This document shows positions 14,960 to 23,872 of a stretch of DNA of 64,000 nt, piece by piece. The first letter of the stretch is position 1; the number at the start of each line of letters is the position of its first letter. The stretch spans positions 1 through 64,000 of the forward strand of contig NZ_WQCG01000006.1 of the NCBI RefSeq assembly GCF_013032505.1. Direction: 5' to 3'. Below the pieces are notes generated by a model. That model saw only the letters and a program-made list of their open reading frames with translations. It was not told the origin of the DNA and searched no databases. Made by a program: the position numbers and the translations under genes. The DNA is from Ruegeria atlantica. GTDB lineage: Bacteria > Pseudomonadota > Alphaproteobacteria > Rhodobacterales > Rhodobacteraceae.

Positions 14960-15478
14960 TTACGCAGCTTCCGCCTTCTCTTCGATGGTGGAAAGGATGC
15001 TTGCGATATTGCTTGCAGGTGCGCCAATTGCGCCAGCGATGTTCGAAGCAGGTGCGCCAAGCATGCCCGCGATAGTAGCAATAAGCTCCTCGCGCGAAGG
15101 CATTTTCGACACGGCTTCAACGCCGGCACGATCCAGAGCGTTCTCACCCATTGCACCGCCAAGAATTTCGAACTTTTGGTTCTCTTTAGCGTAGTCCTGG
15201 GCCACTTTGGCTGCTGCCACAGGGTCCTCGGAATAGGTCAGAACGGTCATCCCTGTCAGCAGGTCGGCCATGCTTTCACACGGCTTACCCTCAAGGGCGA
15301 TTTTGGCGAGCCTGTTCTTGGCAACACGCACGGAGCCACCCGCGTCACGAGCACGTGCGCGAAGGTCCTGCATCTCGGCAACTGTCAGACCGGCGTAGTG
15401 CGAAACCACTACGACGCCAGAGCTTTCGAAGATTTGGCCGAGTTCCTCGACCACTTTCTCTTTCTGGGCTCTATCCAC
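14960..15478 (-). CDS. rplJ: 50S ribosomal protein L10
   Basis: L10 anchors the L7/L12 dimers to the 50S stalk base and, in a complex with them, represses its own mRNA. I start it at the GTG of [13 protein letters not shown], 172 residues, because GGAGAG lies a few bases upstream; a TTG four codons earlier falls inside that ribosome binding site. The rRNA-binding N-terminal domain ends near residue 135 and the C-terminal helical tail is Ala-rich ([19 protein letters not shown]), as is usual for L12 attachment. The L10-leader RNA motif lies about 130 bases upstream, so autogenous control of rplJL-rpoBC is expected. Confidence 0.97.
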   Translation of the reverse strand: MDRAQKEKVVEELGQIFESSGVVVVSHYAGLTVAEMQDLRARARDAGGSVRVAKNRLAKIALEGKPCESMADLLTGMTVLTYSEDPVAAAKVAQDYAKENQKFEILGGAMGENALDRAGVEAVSKMPSREELIATIAGMLGAPASNIAGAIGAPASNIASILSTIEEKAEAA

Positions 15479-15604
15479 AGTTCTCTCCAAGTTTGGGGCG
15501 ATATCTCACCCCGGCTCATATTTGCCGCAGCTTTCGCTCCGGCGTTCAGGTCCGTTGTTACGGGATTGGCCAAAATGCGCCCGAGGGTTGGACCCTCAGA
15601 ATTC

Positions 15605-15672
15605 TTTGGTCTTACCCGTCTCAGGCAGGGAATTAAGGGGCCATATGGCACCACCCACCGTCTTGGACGAAA
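15605..15672 (-). promoter_or_regulatory. L10 leader (rplJL autoregulatory mRNA element)
   Basis: In the minus direction the sequence reads CCAAGACGGTGGGTG followed about 30 bases later by CCTGCCTGAGACGGG, the conserved halves of the proteobacterial L10-leader kink-turn that binds the L10-L12 complex. A small hairpin GAGGGT-CCA-ACCCTC (15583-15597) follows before rplJ. The rest of the 479-base gap 15479-15957 has no gene; it must hold the rplJ promoter (not convincingly seen) and the promoter of the divergent kinase gene. Confidence 0.7.
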
Positions 15673-15892
15673 CAAAATAAAGCGCACGACGAATCGCACG
15701 CTTTACTTCGTAGCCTTACTTAGGGCAGATACCGCCGGTTTCCAAGAGGTAAATTGCGGATTCTGCGGGTCCGCAACAGCATCTGTTGAAAACAGTTTTA
15801 ACCTGCCCAGCGCTTAGCACAAACATAAGCGCCGAATTGCGGAAAACAACGCACAAATGCCCTATGGCGCGGTTTCTAGCACCGACTTTCCG

Positions 15893-15919
15893 TTGACACG
15901 GAAACCGCACTGCTATCCT
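15893..15919 (+). promoter_or_regulatory. Predicted promoter of the APH-like kinase gene
   Basis: TTGACA at 15893-15898 and an extended -10 TGCTATCCT (TATCCT at 15914-15919), 15 bases apart. The spacing is short, but the -35 box is perfect and the -10 has the TGn extension. It lies about 40 bases upstream of the start codon. Confidence 0.45.
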
Positions 15920-15957
15920 GTCCGGGAACCGGAAATTGACACTCAGGACTTGGCCCG

Positions 15958-16932
15958 TTGGCTGGAATACTGCCCCTCACAGACGAAGAAGACGCCCGCG
16001 TCACCTTGTTTATCGAGGAGTTTTCAAACCGGTTCCTGAAAGAACCCATCCGACGCTATGAATGCGTTTACCGGTCGCACGCATTTGCACACTCGCGATC
16101 CGTCGTAATCCTGCATACCGCGGCGCAGGCTTTTGCGCTTAAGATCGACACTGAATCGCCAGACACAGATCGGTTGCGGAATGAATATGAGCTGCTCGTC
16201 GAACTGTATCGTTTTTTTGAGGGCAATGAGACTTCGCGCGTTGTCCGACCCGTTTACCTCTCGCCAGGTGGTGCTTTTCTGGTGACCGAATACATCAAAC
16301 GGCCGACTGCCGTAGACTTGATCTATAACAGCAACGACGATGATCAGGTCGCCCAGGTGTACCGTCGCGCGGGGTCGTGGCTGAACGATCTCCACAGTCG
16401 TTTCCCGCCCACACGTTACCCTTTCCGACCCAAGTGGATGACGGACAGCTTGAAAGAACTGATAGCGGCCGTCCCCAACGAAATCGCGAACCAAAGCCGG
16501 GCTATGGTGAAAGTGATGCTCGACGAGGGGACCCGCCTTAAGGGCACCGAAGACCTGCGCGTGTTTTCACATGGCGATTTTCACGGACAGAACCTGATTG
16601 TGGGACAAGGGAAAACGATTGGTCTGGACTTTACCGAGGCCCGCGACAAGCTGGCGGTCTATGATATCGTCGACTTTCTGAAGTCGGATATTTTTCGGAG
16701 TGGCGGCGCATCAGACGTCGACCGATGCGGCGTCCTCAAAAGAAACAAAGACATGTTCTTTCGCCTCTACCGGCACCCCGTCAACGTCGAAATCCTGGAT
16801 TATTGTATCCGCGGACGTCTGTTGAAAGACTGGCTTGCATTGTGGCGCGTCGACCACGACTGCAGCGAGTTTGAAAGAGATCGACGGCAAAGGCTGGGTG
16901 ATCGCCTTCGGATCACGTTCCAACACCCTTGA
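15958..16932 (+). CDS. Aminoglycoside-phosphotransferase-fold (APH) kinase-like protein
   Basis: A 324-residue protein with the small-molecule kinase fold. A catalytic lysine candidate lies in ALKID (Lys62), the Brenner motif HGDFHGQN at residues 205-212 gives the catalytic Asp207 and Asn212, and IGLDF gives the metal-binding Asp224. Such proteins phosphorylate sugars, choline, aminoglycosides or similar hydroxyl compounds; the substrate is not evident. The start is a TTG with AGGA 9 bases upstream, the first possible start in the open frame. It is transcribed away from rplJ and followed 160 bases later by a Hint-domain gene. Its place inside the ribosomal cluster is unusual and gives no functional clue. 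Confidence 0.7.
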   Translation: MAGILPLTDEEDARVTLFIEEFSNRFLKEPIRRYECVYRSHAFAHSRSVVILHTAAQAFALKIDTESPDTDRLRNEYELLVELYRFFEGNETSRVVRPVYLSPGGAFLVTEYIKRPTAVDLIYNSNDDDQVAQVYRRAGSWLNDLHSRFPPTRYPFRPKWMTDSLKELIAAVPNEIANQSRAMVKVMLDEGTRLKGTEDLRVFSHGDFHGQNLIVGQGKTIGLDFTEARDKLAVYDIVDFLKSDIFRSGGASDVDRCGVLKRNKDMFFRLYRHPVNVEILDYCIRGRLLKDWLALWRVDHDCSEFERDRRQRLGDRLRITFQHP

Positions 16933-17093
16933 AAGGGGATGGCGGTCCCGTCCGAATGACAGGATTGTGAGTGACATCGCGCAAATCTTAGTTGACCGAA
17001 CCACCCTAAAAAACGTTATCCCGAACCGTATTCCGCGCGGCCTTTGTCACTTTAGGCCGACAGTAACCGCTGCACAGAAAGTAAGTCACTTAT

Positions 17094-18134
17094 ATGGTTC
17101 TCCGCAGTTTTTTTGCTCAGGACAGCTCCAGCCTGGTCGCCGTTTTCGTCCCGGATACGGCTGACGCGAATGATATCGCGGTCGGGGGCTCGATCATCAA
17201 CAACTCGGACACACCGGACGGCACCATCTTTACCTATTCAGGCGGCACCGGAACCACCATCACATTGGATGATACCAGTGGCAGCCCTGACGTATTCGAC
17301 GATGACCAGCCAACTGGCCACATCATCACAGATGGCGGCGGCATTGTAACAAACGGCACTCAGGTCGAATCCGAGTCCATGATCACGGTGCGCGCGCTGG
17401 ATGACGATCTGAACCCGATCGGGCCAGAGATCACCATCTATGTTTTCTCGCAGAACGGGATTACCCAGGACGTCTGGGGATTTGCTACATCTGCTCCTTT
17501 GGACAGCGGAACGTCCTATGTCAAAACCGGCGGGTCGAATGCCGGGTCGTCGTCCTACGCCGACTATGTCACCTGTTTTGGACCAGGAACTCTGATCGAA
17601 ACACCCGAAGGCGCAGTCGCGGTTCAGAACCTGAAAAAAGGCCAGCTTGTCTGGACCCGGGACGGCGGATTTCAACCGATCCTTTGGATTGGAACGACCG
17701 AGGTTCATGGCCATGGTCCATTTGCCCCGGTGGTGATCGAGGCGGGGGCCATCGGGAACACCAAAGAGCTTTTGGTGTCGCAACAGCATCGGATTCTGAT
17801 TGGCTCTCCGGCCACTGACATGCTTTTTGGATCGTCCGAAGTGTTCGTGGCCGCCAAGCACCTGTGTGGCCTTCCCGGGATTTCAATCCGTCATACGGAT
17901 CGCATCACCTACACCCATTTTATGTTCGACCGGCATCACATTGTCCGGTCCAACGGCGCACTGACGGAAAGCTACTACTTCGGTGACAATGCAAAATACG
18001 CGCTTTCGTCGCCGCAGCGATCGGAAATTCTTGCGCTATTCCCGTCGATCTTGGATGTCAGCGTTGCGTTTCAACACACCGCAGTCCCTACAATCAGCGC
18101 GCATGAGGCGGGTGTGCTGCGCGCCTATATTTAG
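17094..18134 (+). CDS. Hint-domain protein (Hint_2 type)
   Basis: A 346-residue protein whose C-terminal half is a hedgehog/intein (Hint) domain. It starts at Cys161 in CFGPGTLIETPEGAVAVQNL, followed by LKKGQLVWTRDGGFQPILWI, the block that marks the Hint_2 family frequent in Rhodobacteraceae. The first 160 residues are rich in Asp, Gly, Thr and Ser, lack a classical signal peptide and look like an extracellular beta-rich segment. In relatives these domains are thought to cleave peptide bonds autocatalytically before the Cys; whether this one does is not known, and the C-terminal His/Asn pair of splicing inteins is not evident. It lies between an APH-like kinase and a convergent unknown gene. 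Confidence 0.8.
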   Translation: MVLRSFFAQDSSSLVAVFVPDTADANDIAVGGSIINNSDTPDGTIFTYSGGTGTTITLDDTSGSPDVFDDDQPTGHIITDGGGIVTNGTQVESESMITVRALDDDLNPIGPEITIYVFSQNGITQDVWGFATSAPLDSGTSYVKTGGSNAGSSSYADYVTCFGPGTLIETPEGAVAVQNLKKGQLVWTRDGGFQPILWIGTTEVHGHGPFAPVVIEAGAIGNTKELLVSQQHRILIGSPATDMLFGSSEVFVAAKHLCGLPGISIRHTDRITYTHFMFDRHHIVRSNGALTESYYFGDNAKYALSSPQRSEILALFPSILDVSVAFQHTAVPTISAHEAGVLRAYI

Positions 18135-18199
18135 CGTTTTGGCAAACAGTAATTTACGTACCCATCCCAAAACGATGCGGCTGTGAAATCAGCAATGGT

Positions 18200-19042
18200 T
18201 TAGAGCCGCCGCAGCAGCTCGTTCCGCATGTCCTCAGGAGCTGTTCGGATCACATTGCGAAGCCGACGGCGGGTGTATGCTTTTTCGCCGTTCGCCAACC
18301 TGCTCAACACCGTATGAAACTCTACAACAGGATGAAACACCCGACGCTCCTGCCCGTCGTCCCGCAGCGCTTCAAACAAATGCGGTGGGTTGGTGTTGAA
18401 CGTTTCCGCGCCGACATGCGCTGGCACGACATCTTCCAACGCCGCGTAGCTGAACCCATGTTTGGCCACGACACCTGCAAGAATGCCTTCATCGTTCAAC
18501 ATTGCGTCGGGGAATCGTTTCAATTGCGCCAGTCGCAGTTCTCTCATGGCCTCAATCACTTCGCTCTGAACTGAAGTGAGGGGGAATATGCACCCCCACC
18601 TCGGGTCAATCCCAAAATGCTGCAACCCTCGGGAATATCGTTTGGGCTTTGCTGCCAAACCCAACTGTGCCGCCATCACCTGCGCCGGATGCGCAACCAA
18701 CCTTTCGATTAAGGGTTCTACCGCCAAGGCGGGCAGAAATACGTCGGATTCGATCAACACATAACGGGAAAAACCGGGCATTGTGGCAGCCGCTACGTAG
18801 TAACACATGTCACCACAAAGCCAGCCCCAATTCTCTGGCAGTCCGGTCAAGCCCAGCGCGGCCAGGGCCTTTTCTTCCAGGCTTAACTTGGGATAAGGCG
18901 CACAATCCTCTGACCCCTCACGCTCATCAACAACAATGGCAACCTGCGCACCCGCGTCGGACAATTGCTTGGCCAGAAGACGGGGCAATACCCCAAATCC
19001 TTGAGTCCGAACAAGAAATAGAATGTCATTGAAATTGTCCAA
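18200..19042 (-). CDS. Hypothetical protein, possibly glycosyltransferase-like
   Basis: A 280-residue soluble protein that I do not recognise with certainty. The segment YVLIESDVFLPALAVEPLIERL near residues 92-113 resembles the strand-plus-acidic motif of GT-A enzymes, and the N-terminus (DILFLVRTQGFGVLPRLLAKQL) could be a nucleotide-binding strand-helix. There is no signal peptide or membrane segment. The start is TTG, preceded by GAGG about 7 bases upstream. It converges on the Hint-domain gene (65-base gap) and lies downstream of rplA on the same strand, beyond the rplKA terminator. Function unknown. Confidence 0.6.
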   Translation of the reverse strand: MDNFNDILFLVRTQGFGVLPRLLAKQLSDAGAQVAIVVDEREGSEDCAPYPKLSLEEKALAALGLTGLPENWGWLCGDMCYYVAAATMPGFSRYVLIESDVFLPALAVEPLIERLVAHPAQVMAAQLGLAAKPKRYSRGLQHFGIDPRWGCIFPLTSVQSEVIEAMRELRLAQLKRFPDAMLNDEGILAGVVAKHGFSYAALEDVVPAHVGAETFNTNPPHLFEALRDDGQERRVFHPVVEFHTVLSRLANGEKAYTRRRLRNVIRTAPEDMRNELLRRL

Positions 19043-19160
19043 AGTGACCTCGCTCTGCCAGATGACTGCGCTGGTCCCATTGGGAGATCGGAACCCTCAC
19101 AATTGCAATCTCAGAACTTGGTGTCCGTTTCAATGCAAAGTTCAACGGTAACGTTGCACG

Positions 19161-19199
19161 AAAAAAAGGAAAACCCGGGCAGTTCGCACCACCCGGGTT
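19161..19199 (-). terminator. Intrinsic terminator of rplKA
   Basis: AACCCGGG and CCCGGGTT (8-bp stem, 12-base loop); in the minus direction it is followed by TTCCTTTTTTT. It lies about 28 bases after the rplA stop. Confidence 0.9.
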
Positions 19200-19226
19200 C
19201 AATAATCTTAGACTGTAGGCTCGGGC

Positions 19227-19925
19227 TTACTCGCCCGACGCGGCAGCAACATCCAGTGTCACGCCCGGGCCCATGGTCGAGCTCAGCGCGATTTTCTTCA
19301 TGTAGGTGCCTTTGGCGCCCGACGGCTTGGCCTTGGCGACAGCCGAGATGAAGGCACGGACGTTTTCGACCAGCTTTGCTTCGTCGAACGACGCTTTGCC
19401 AACACCGGCGTGAACTACGCCACCTTTTTCAGCTTTGAACTGAACTTCACCACCTTTGGCTGCTTCCACGGCCGCTTTCACGTCCATGGTCACAGTGCCA
19501 ACTTTGGGGTTCGGCATCAGGTTGCGCGGGCCCAGAACTTTACCCAGACGGCCAACGATCGGCATCATGTCAGGGGTTGCAATGCAGCGATCGAATTCGA
19601 TGGTGCCGCCCTGAATGGTTTCCATCAGGTCTTCTGCGCCAACGATATCTGCACCTGCTTCTTTCGCTTCGTCAGCCTTGGGGCCACGAGCAAATACAGC
19701 AACGCGCATCGCTTTACCGGTGCCGTTCGGCAGGCCAACAACGCCGCGAACCATCTGGTCTGCGTGACGGGTGTCAACGCCCAGGTTCAGAGCGATTTCG
19801 ATGGTCTCGTCGAATTTCGAAGTTGCGTTGGCTTTGACCAGGGCAACTGCTTCGTCCACCGACAGGTTTTCCTTGCCAGCGACGGCTTCGCGCGCAGCGC
19901 GGGTACGTTTACCGAGTTTTGCCAT
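19227..19925 (-). CDS. rplA: 50S ribosomal protein L1
   Basis: L1 forms the mobile stalk that releases deacylated tRNA from the E site, and it represses its own operon in many bacteria by binding the rplK leader. The 232 residues have the normal two-domain organisation; [15 protein letters not shown] at the N-terminus and [20 protein letters not shown] near the middle are the family signature. It starts 1 base after the rplK stop, so the two genes are probably translationally coupled, and it ends before a strong intrinsic terminator. Confidence 0.98.
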   Translation of the reverse strand: MAKLGKRTRAAREAVAGKENLSVDEAVALVKANATSKFDETIEIALNLGVDTRHADQMVRGVVGLPNGTGKAMRVAVFARGPKADEAKEAGADIVGAEDLMETIQGGTIEFDRCIATPDMMPIVGRLGKVLGPRNLMPNPKVGTVTMDVKAAVEAAKGGEVQFKAEKGGVVHAGVGKASFDEAKLVENVRAFISAVAKAKPSGAKGTYMKKIALSSTMGPGVTLDVAAASGE

Positions 19926-19926
19926 C

Positions 19927-20376
19927 TTACTTCACCTCGATGCCCATAGAGCGGGCCGAGCCCAGGATGATCTGCATTGCGCCTTCGACGTCGTTGGCGT
20001 TCAGATCTTTCATTTTGGCTTCGGCGATTTCACGAACCTGCTTCGAGGTCACGGTTGCCACAGTCTCACGACCTGGGTTTTCCGCGCCACGGGGGCGGTT
20101 ACGTTTGCCAACCGGCTTCAGACCAGCTGCTTTTTTCAGGTAGTAAGACGCGGGCGGCGTCTTGATGTCCATGGTGAAGGACTTGTCCTGATAGTAGGTG
20201 ATCACGGTCGGGCACGGAGCGCCGGGCTCCATGTCTGCGGTCTTGGCGTTGAACGCCTTGCAGAATTCCATGATGTTGATGCCGCGCTGACCCAGCGCCG
20301 GACCAACTGGCGGCGACGGGTTCGCCTGACCTGCAGGAACCTGCAGTTTCATTGTACCAGCAAGCTTCTTGGCCAT
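19927..20376 (-). CDS. rplK: 50S ribosomal protein L11
   Basis: L11 builds the GTPase-associated centre at the base of the L7/L12 stalk. The N-terminal domain has the classic [20 protein letters not shown] and the C-terminal rRNA-binding domain ends in [13 protein letters not shown]. The length is 149 residues against about 141 in most bacteria; the extra residues fall in the interdomain region around residues 87-98 ([12 protein letters not shown]), a basic insertion. Immediately followed by rplA. The promoter and leader lie in the 311-base gap upstream. Confidence 0.98.
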   Translation of the reverse strand: MAKKLAGTMKLQVPAGQANPSPPVGPALGQRGINIMEFCKAFNAKTADMEPGAPCPTVITYYQDKSFTMDIKTPPASYYLKKAAGLKPVGKRNRPRGAENPGRETVATVTSKQVREIAEAKMKDLNANDVEGAMQIILGSARSMGIEVK

Positions 20377-20498
20377 TTGGTTTTCCTTTCAACGTAGGTG
20401 AAACGCGTTCCACCCGGTTTATGTTGCGTGGTCCGATCCGGGATCGCGATCCCAGCAACCTCCCACGAGAGAATCTCGCCCGAAGACGATAGAGGCGG

Positions 20499-20527
20499 CA
20501 TGTACAGTGGAACGCAGGGGTTGGCAA
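20499..20527 (-). promoter_or_regulatory. Predicted rplKA promoter
   Basis: On the minus strand TTGCCA (20522-20527) and TACATG (20499-20504) are separated by 17 bases. This predicts a leader of about 115 bases that contains a 14-base palindrome, GGGATCGCGATCCC (20440-20453), possibly part of an L1-binding structure. The rest of the 311-base gap 20377-20687 carries only the divergent promoter region of the lipoprotein gene. Confidence 0.45.
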
Positions 20528-20687
20528 GTGGCTGACGCCCTATTCTTAGCCGCCTGATCGCGCCCTTGTCAGTTCACAGTGGCTGTTTCGAATTTCAGGA
20601 CAGAACAACTTATTTGAATACAAAAGTTGCTTACGAGGCGCAGGCGAGTATCTTGTCAAAACTTGGTCATAAAAGAGGTGGTCAGGG

Positions 20688-21548
20688 ATGGCATCATCTC
20701 GACTGAACAAGGGATTACTTATCGGTGTTATTTTTGTTTTGCTGCCTGGATGCGGCAGCAAGGCTCAGGATCAGGACACGACGCCCGATGCGGCAGCCCA
20801 AACAGACATTTCCGGCAGTGCTTCTTCGTCCGCGACGACAGGAATTGATCCCGCAACGTATGCCGGCCGGTTTCAAATCAAACTGACCAAAGAAGTCCCT
20901 CTGCGCGATATCCCCGTTCCCTTCACTGTCTATGGCGGCCTCGAGGAATCTAGTCCCACCCGCTTGCGATTGCGGGCCTTCATGGACCTGCGCGGATTGC
21001 AGGAAAAAGCACCGCAGATATTAACGGGCCCCTTGGAAGAAAGCTGCAAACGTCAGATTTATCTCGAGATCCGAGACGTCACCGCAATAAACGACACGGT
21101 AAAAGTCGAGGGGTCAGCTCGCGCACAGTTTACGAGGTGTACCCGACAGGAAGAACCCGGCATTCGTTATTTTGGGGCAACCGTGGATGCCGTTGCGGTC
21201 GCCAAAGCGAAAGTTGAGGGCCAGTGCCTTACATTCAGCATCGAAAGTGTTGACCTTAGCCCGCGCGGTTTCATCGGAGGCGTCAGCAATCTCTTCGGCC
21301 TGACCAATCGCATCAACGAGGCCGTACTGGAAAAAGGTGGAGAGTTTTTGGCCAGCCACCCCGTCTGCCCACCATTGCCCGAAGAATTCAGTGTGCTCGA
21401 CCCGATTTATGAGTCCGGCGGCACACGCGAGATCGCACCCGGCGGGATGGGAGCTGCTGTTGTCGGATCGGCTGACGTCAGCGCGGAGACAATTGTCAAT
21501 GTCCTCGGAGGGCTTAAGGAGCTTGGCGTATTGGAGTTTGCTGAATGA
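20688..21548 (+). CDS. Lipoprotein of unknown function, first of a tandem paralogous pair
   Basis: A 286-residue protein with a lipoprotein signal peptide: MASSRLNKGLLIG, a hydrophobic core and the lipobox LLPGC near residues 18-22. A short Ser/Ala/Asp-rich linker follows (to about residue 50), then a globular domain with LRLRAFMDLRGLQEKAP and several cysteines. The C-terminal 55 residues (CPPLPEEFSVLDPIYESGG onward) are closely repeated in the next gene, so the two are duplicates. ATG with GGTCAGGG directly upstream. The stop overlaps the next start as ATGA. I know no family for it. It probably sits in the periplasmic leaflet of a membrane, with the partner in the periplasm. Confidence 0.8.
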   Translation: MASSRLNKGLLIGVIFVLLPGCGSKAQDQDTTPDAAAQTDISGSASSSATTGIDPATYAGRFQIKLTKEVPLRDIPVPFTVYGGLEESSPTRLRLRAFMDLRGLQEKAPQILTGPLEESCKRQIYLEIRDVTAINDTVKVEGSARAQFTRCTRQEEPGIRYFGATVDAVAVAKAKVEGQCLTFSIESVDLSPRGFIGGVSNLFGLTNRINEAVLEKGGEFLASHPVCPPLPEEFSVLDPIYESGGTREIAPGGMGAAVVGSADVSAETIVNVLGGLKELGVLEFAE

Positions 21549-22309
21549 GACTTTGGTTAATTGTCCCGGTCTTAATGGCAGCCGTTCTGGGTGCCCGGCC
21601 CCCTTACGCACAACAGGTGGACTTTGTCATTGACGCGACATTGCCAGTTCGCGAGACGGAGTTACCCTACACGTTAAATCTGAACCTATCTGCCGTTGAC
21701 ACTACGCGGATCGGCGTTGGGGCGTTGCTCGATCTTCGGGAAATACAAAAAATTGTGCCGGAAAGACTGGCTAACAATGCGATAGTCGACAATTGCGGTC
21801 TGCAAGTCAGACTTGATGACTTGAGTTTTGAGGCCAAGGTCGATGCAATTGATCTAGACGGCGAAGTAACCATTACGATCTTCGAATGTAGCCGTACCGG
21901 GGAACGCGACTTTCAACGGGGCGAAGAAAAGAATGCTATTTTGGCAAGTATGTCCACCGAGGCGACTGTCGAAGTGCGCGATAACTGTGCCTACATCAAG
22001 CTAATTGATCTCACGCTTACCGCGCCAGAAGTGCAGCGTGAACAGGTCTTAGAAGACGACACACTCGATTCCGTTAAAGAGCTTATGCTGGCAGCTGTGG
22101 ATCTTGTGCTCAAAGAAACCCCTTTGTGCCCGGAATTGCCTGCAGAACTTGCTTCACTCGATCCGGTGTATGAAAAAGGCGGCCCGCGCGAGATTGGAGA
22201 GGGCGGTTTTGGTGTCTTTCTGGACGGATCGGTTGATGTCAGCCCTTCTACGATTCTCGACATTTTGACAGTTCTTCAACAACAAGAACTGATTCCCGGC
22301 CGGCCGTAA
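21545..22309 (+). CDS. Secreted protein of unknown function, second of the tandem pair
   Basis: A 254-residue protein with a cleavable signal peptide (MRLWLIVPVLMAAVLGARPP, then YAQQ). It is a paralogue of the preceding lipoprotein: the C-terminus CPELPAELASLDPVYEKGG then SVDVSPSTILDIL lines up with CPPLPEEFSVLDPIYESGG and SADVSAETIVNVL there, and both share a segment on the pattern LRxFxDLRxLQ / VGALLDLREIQ. It has lost the lipobox cysteine. The start overlaps the upstream stop (ATGA), so translation is coupled and equimolar products are likely. No database family is recognised. A two-component envelope complex is a reasonable inference, not shown. Confidence 0.8.
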   Translation: MRLWLIVPVLMAAVLGARPPYAQQVDFVIDATLPVRETELPYTLNLNLSAVDTTRIGVGALLDLREIQKIVPERLANNAIVDNCGLQVRLDDLSFEAKVDAIDLDGEVTITIFECSRTGERDFQRGEEKNAILASMSTEATVEVRDNCAYIKLIDLTLTAPEVQREQVLEDDTLDSVKELMLAAVDLVLKETPLCPELPAELASLDPVYEKGGPREIGEGGFGVFLDGSVDVSPSTILDILTVLQQQELIPGRP

Positions 22310-22511
22310 CCATCAGGTAGTTTCTCTGTCATAGAAGCAACCCACCCTTCAGCTTCCAGCTTTTGCCTTCCATGCCGCTCATGTCGTCGAGCGTGCCACC
22401 TCTGGCCTTCCCGCTCACATTCGGGAGTAAGCTAAAGTCCGCCAATCAATCGCTAAAAGAAATGGTTTCAAGCTTCGCAACGATGTCAAAGTCCGCGTTG
22501 CGTGATGAATG

Positions 22512-22520
22512 TGCTATACT
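22512..22520 (+). promoter_or_regulatory. Extended -10 promoter before the peptidoglycan-binding gene
   Basis: TGCTATACT, a perfect TGn-extended -10 element, 36 bases upstream of the ATG. No good -35 box lies 17 bases upstream. The rest of the 246-base gap (22310-22555) shows nothing else. Confidence 0.4.
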
Positions 22521-22555
22521 TCCCGAATTCAGGTGTTTTGTTTTGGAGGTAAGTT

Positions 22556-23782
22556 ATGTTTTTTCGTTGGATAGTCACGTTCGGCATCGCCCTGTCCTTT
22601 GCCGCGACAGCTCCCAAAGTGGCGAGAGCCGACGCTGGTGACTTCCTCGGCGGTGCTGTCGTTGGTGGGGTCCTAGGTTACGCGATCGGCCAGGACCAGC
22701 AGAAGAAAAAAGCCCAGAGAACAACGCGGTCAACTCGGACATACCGGCAGGGCATACCGTCGACTACGCAAGGTGCGCAAACCCAGACTGCGCTCAACTA
22801 CTTCGGTTACAATGCCGGACGGGTTGATGGTCAGGTCGGTCGTGGCACCCGGTCAGCAATCGAACGTTACCAGGTTTCAATGGGCTACCCGATCAATGGC
22901 TATGATTTTCAGCCCTATCAGCGCGATTTCCTGATGCAGGCATACTATTGGGCGACAAGCGGCGGACAGGCGACAACTCAACTGTCCGGCCAGCCGCTTT
23001 TGTTGGCCTACCGTCAACACGTGCATAGCGGCACCGCTTTGGCTGCTGCTGCTCAGCCCCCGGCACCTGCTCCTGCTGCCCCCGTCGCAACCTCGCAAGA
23101 GGCCGAACCCGCGACGGACGTTGCCGAAGCCCCATCCGCAACCCTGCCTACGTTATTCTCTGGCGGCACGGCAGGCCCGTCGCTCGCCAATCGCTGCAGT
23201 GCGGTGATGCTTCAAACCTCGACCAACGGCGGCTACACGACTTTGGCCAATATGTCTGATCCCAGTTTTGCACTCAGCGAACAGTTCTGCCTTGCCCGCA
23301 GTTATGCGATGTCCCGCGGAGAGGACCTGATGCAGGACATCCAAGGACTGACACCGGATCAAATCGCAGCTCAATGCGACTCGTTTGGTGAAATGCTGGC
23401 TCCGCAGGTTGTTTCGCTGTCCCTAACTTCCAAAACGGACGCGGAAACTCAGATGCGCAAGCTTGCACTGGATTCCGGGCTGAGCCCCGAAGATCTTGCG
23501 GCGACAAGCAAAGTCTGTCTGGCGATGGGTTACCTTCAAGACAACATGGATGCGGCCGTTGGATCGGCATTGATGCTGGTCGCAATGGGTGAACCTGCTT
23601 ACGGAGAACTGATTGGCCACCATCTGCGCGAAGGCTTCGGTGTTCAGGAACGCCGCGATCTTGCGATGCAGTGGTACGATGCAAGCCTGACCGCGCTGGA
23701 TGCCGGATCGCAGGCAGTTTTCTTACCGTCCCAATCAGACCGCCCGCAACTCCTGCGCGCAGCTATGGTACAGGCACAATAA
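22556..23782 (+). CDS. Secreted peptidoglycan-binding-domain protein
   Basis: A 408-residue exported protein. A signal peptide ends near residue 25 (ATAPKVARADAG), followed by a Gly-rich segment GGAVVGGVLGYAIGQ of the glycine-zipper kind, then a peptidoglycan-binding domain type 1: QTALNYFGYNAGRVDGQVGR with GTRSAIERYQVSMGYP at about residues 76-112. A Pro/Ala-rich linker near residues 160-200 leads to a C-terminal helical domain (about 210-408) with several cysteines that I do not recognise. TTTTGGAGG is a strong Shine-Dalgarno sequence. It likely sits at the cell wall; the role of the C-terminal domain is unknown. It runs towards nusG and shares its terminator region. Confidence 0.8.
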   Translation: MFFRWIVTFGIALSFAATAPKVARADAGDFLGGAVVGGVLGYAIGQDQQKKKAQRTTRSTRTYRQGIPSTTQGAQTQTALNYFGYNAGRVDGQVGRGTRSAIERYQVSMGYPINGYDFQPYQRDFLMQAYYWATSGGQATTQLSGQPLLLAYRQHVHSGTALAAAAQPPAPAPAAPVATSQEAEPATDVAEAPSATLPTLFSGGTAGPSLANRCSAVMLQTSTNGGYTTLANMSDPSFALSEQFCLARSYAMSRGEDLMQDIQGLTPDQIAAQCDSFGEMLAPQVVSLSLTSKTDAETQMRKLALDSGLSPEDLAATSKVCLAMGYLQDNMDAAVGSALMLVAMGEPAYGELIGHHLREGFGVQERRDLAMQWYDASLTALDAGSQAVFLPSQSDRPQLLRAAMVQAQ

Positions 23783-23814
23783 GTCGCTAAAAAAGCTACG
23801 ATGACAGCGGAACA

Positions 23815-23850
23815 ACAAAAAACGCCGCGTGGTCTATGACACGCGGCGTT
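23815..23850 (-). terminator. Intrinsic terminator after nusG (possibly bidirectional)
   Basis: AACGCCGCGT and ACGCGGCGTT form a 10-bp stem with a 10-base loop. In the minus direction TTTTTTGTTGTT follows. The convergent plus-strand gene ends about 33 bases before it. Confidence 0.9.
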
Positions 23851-23872
23851 TCAAATTTAGCAGCAAAGCTCT

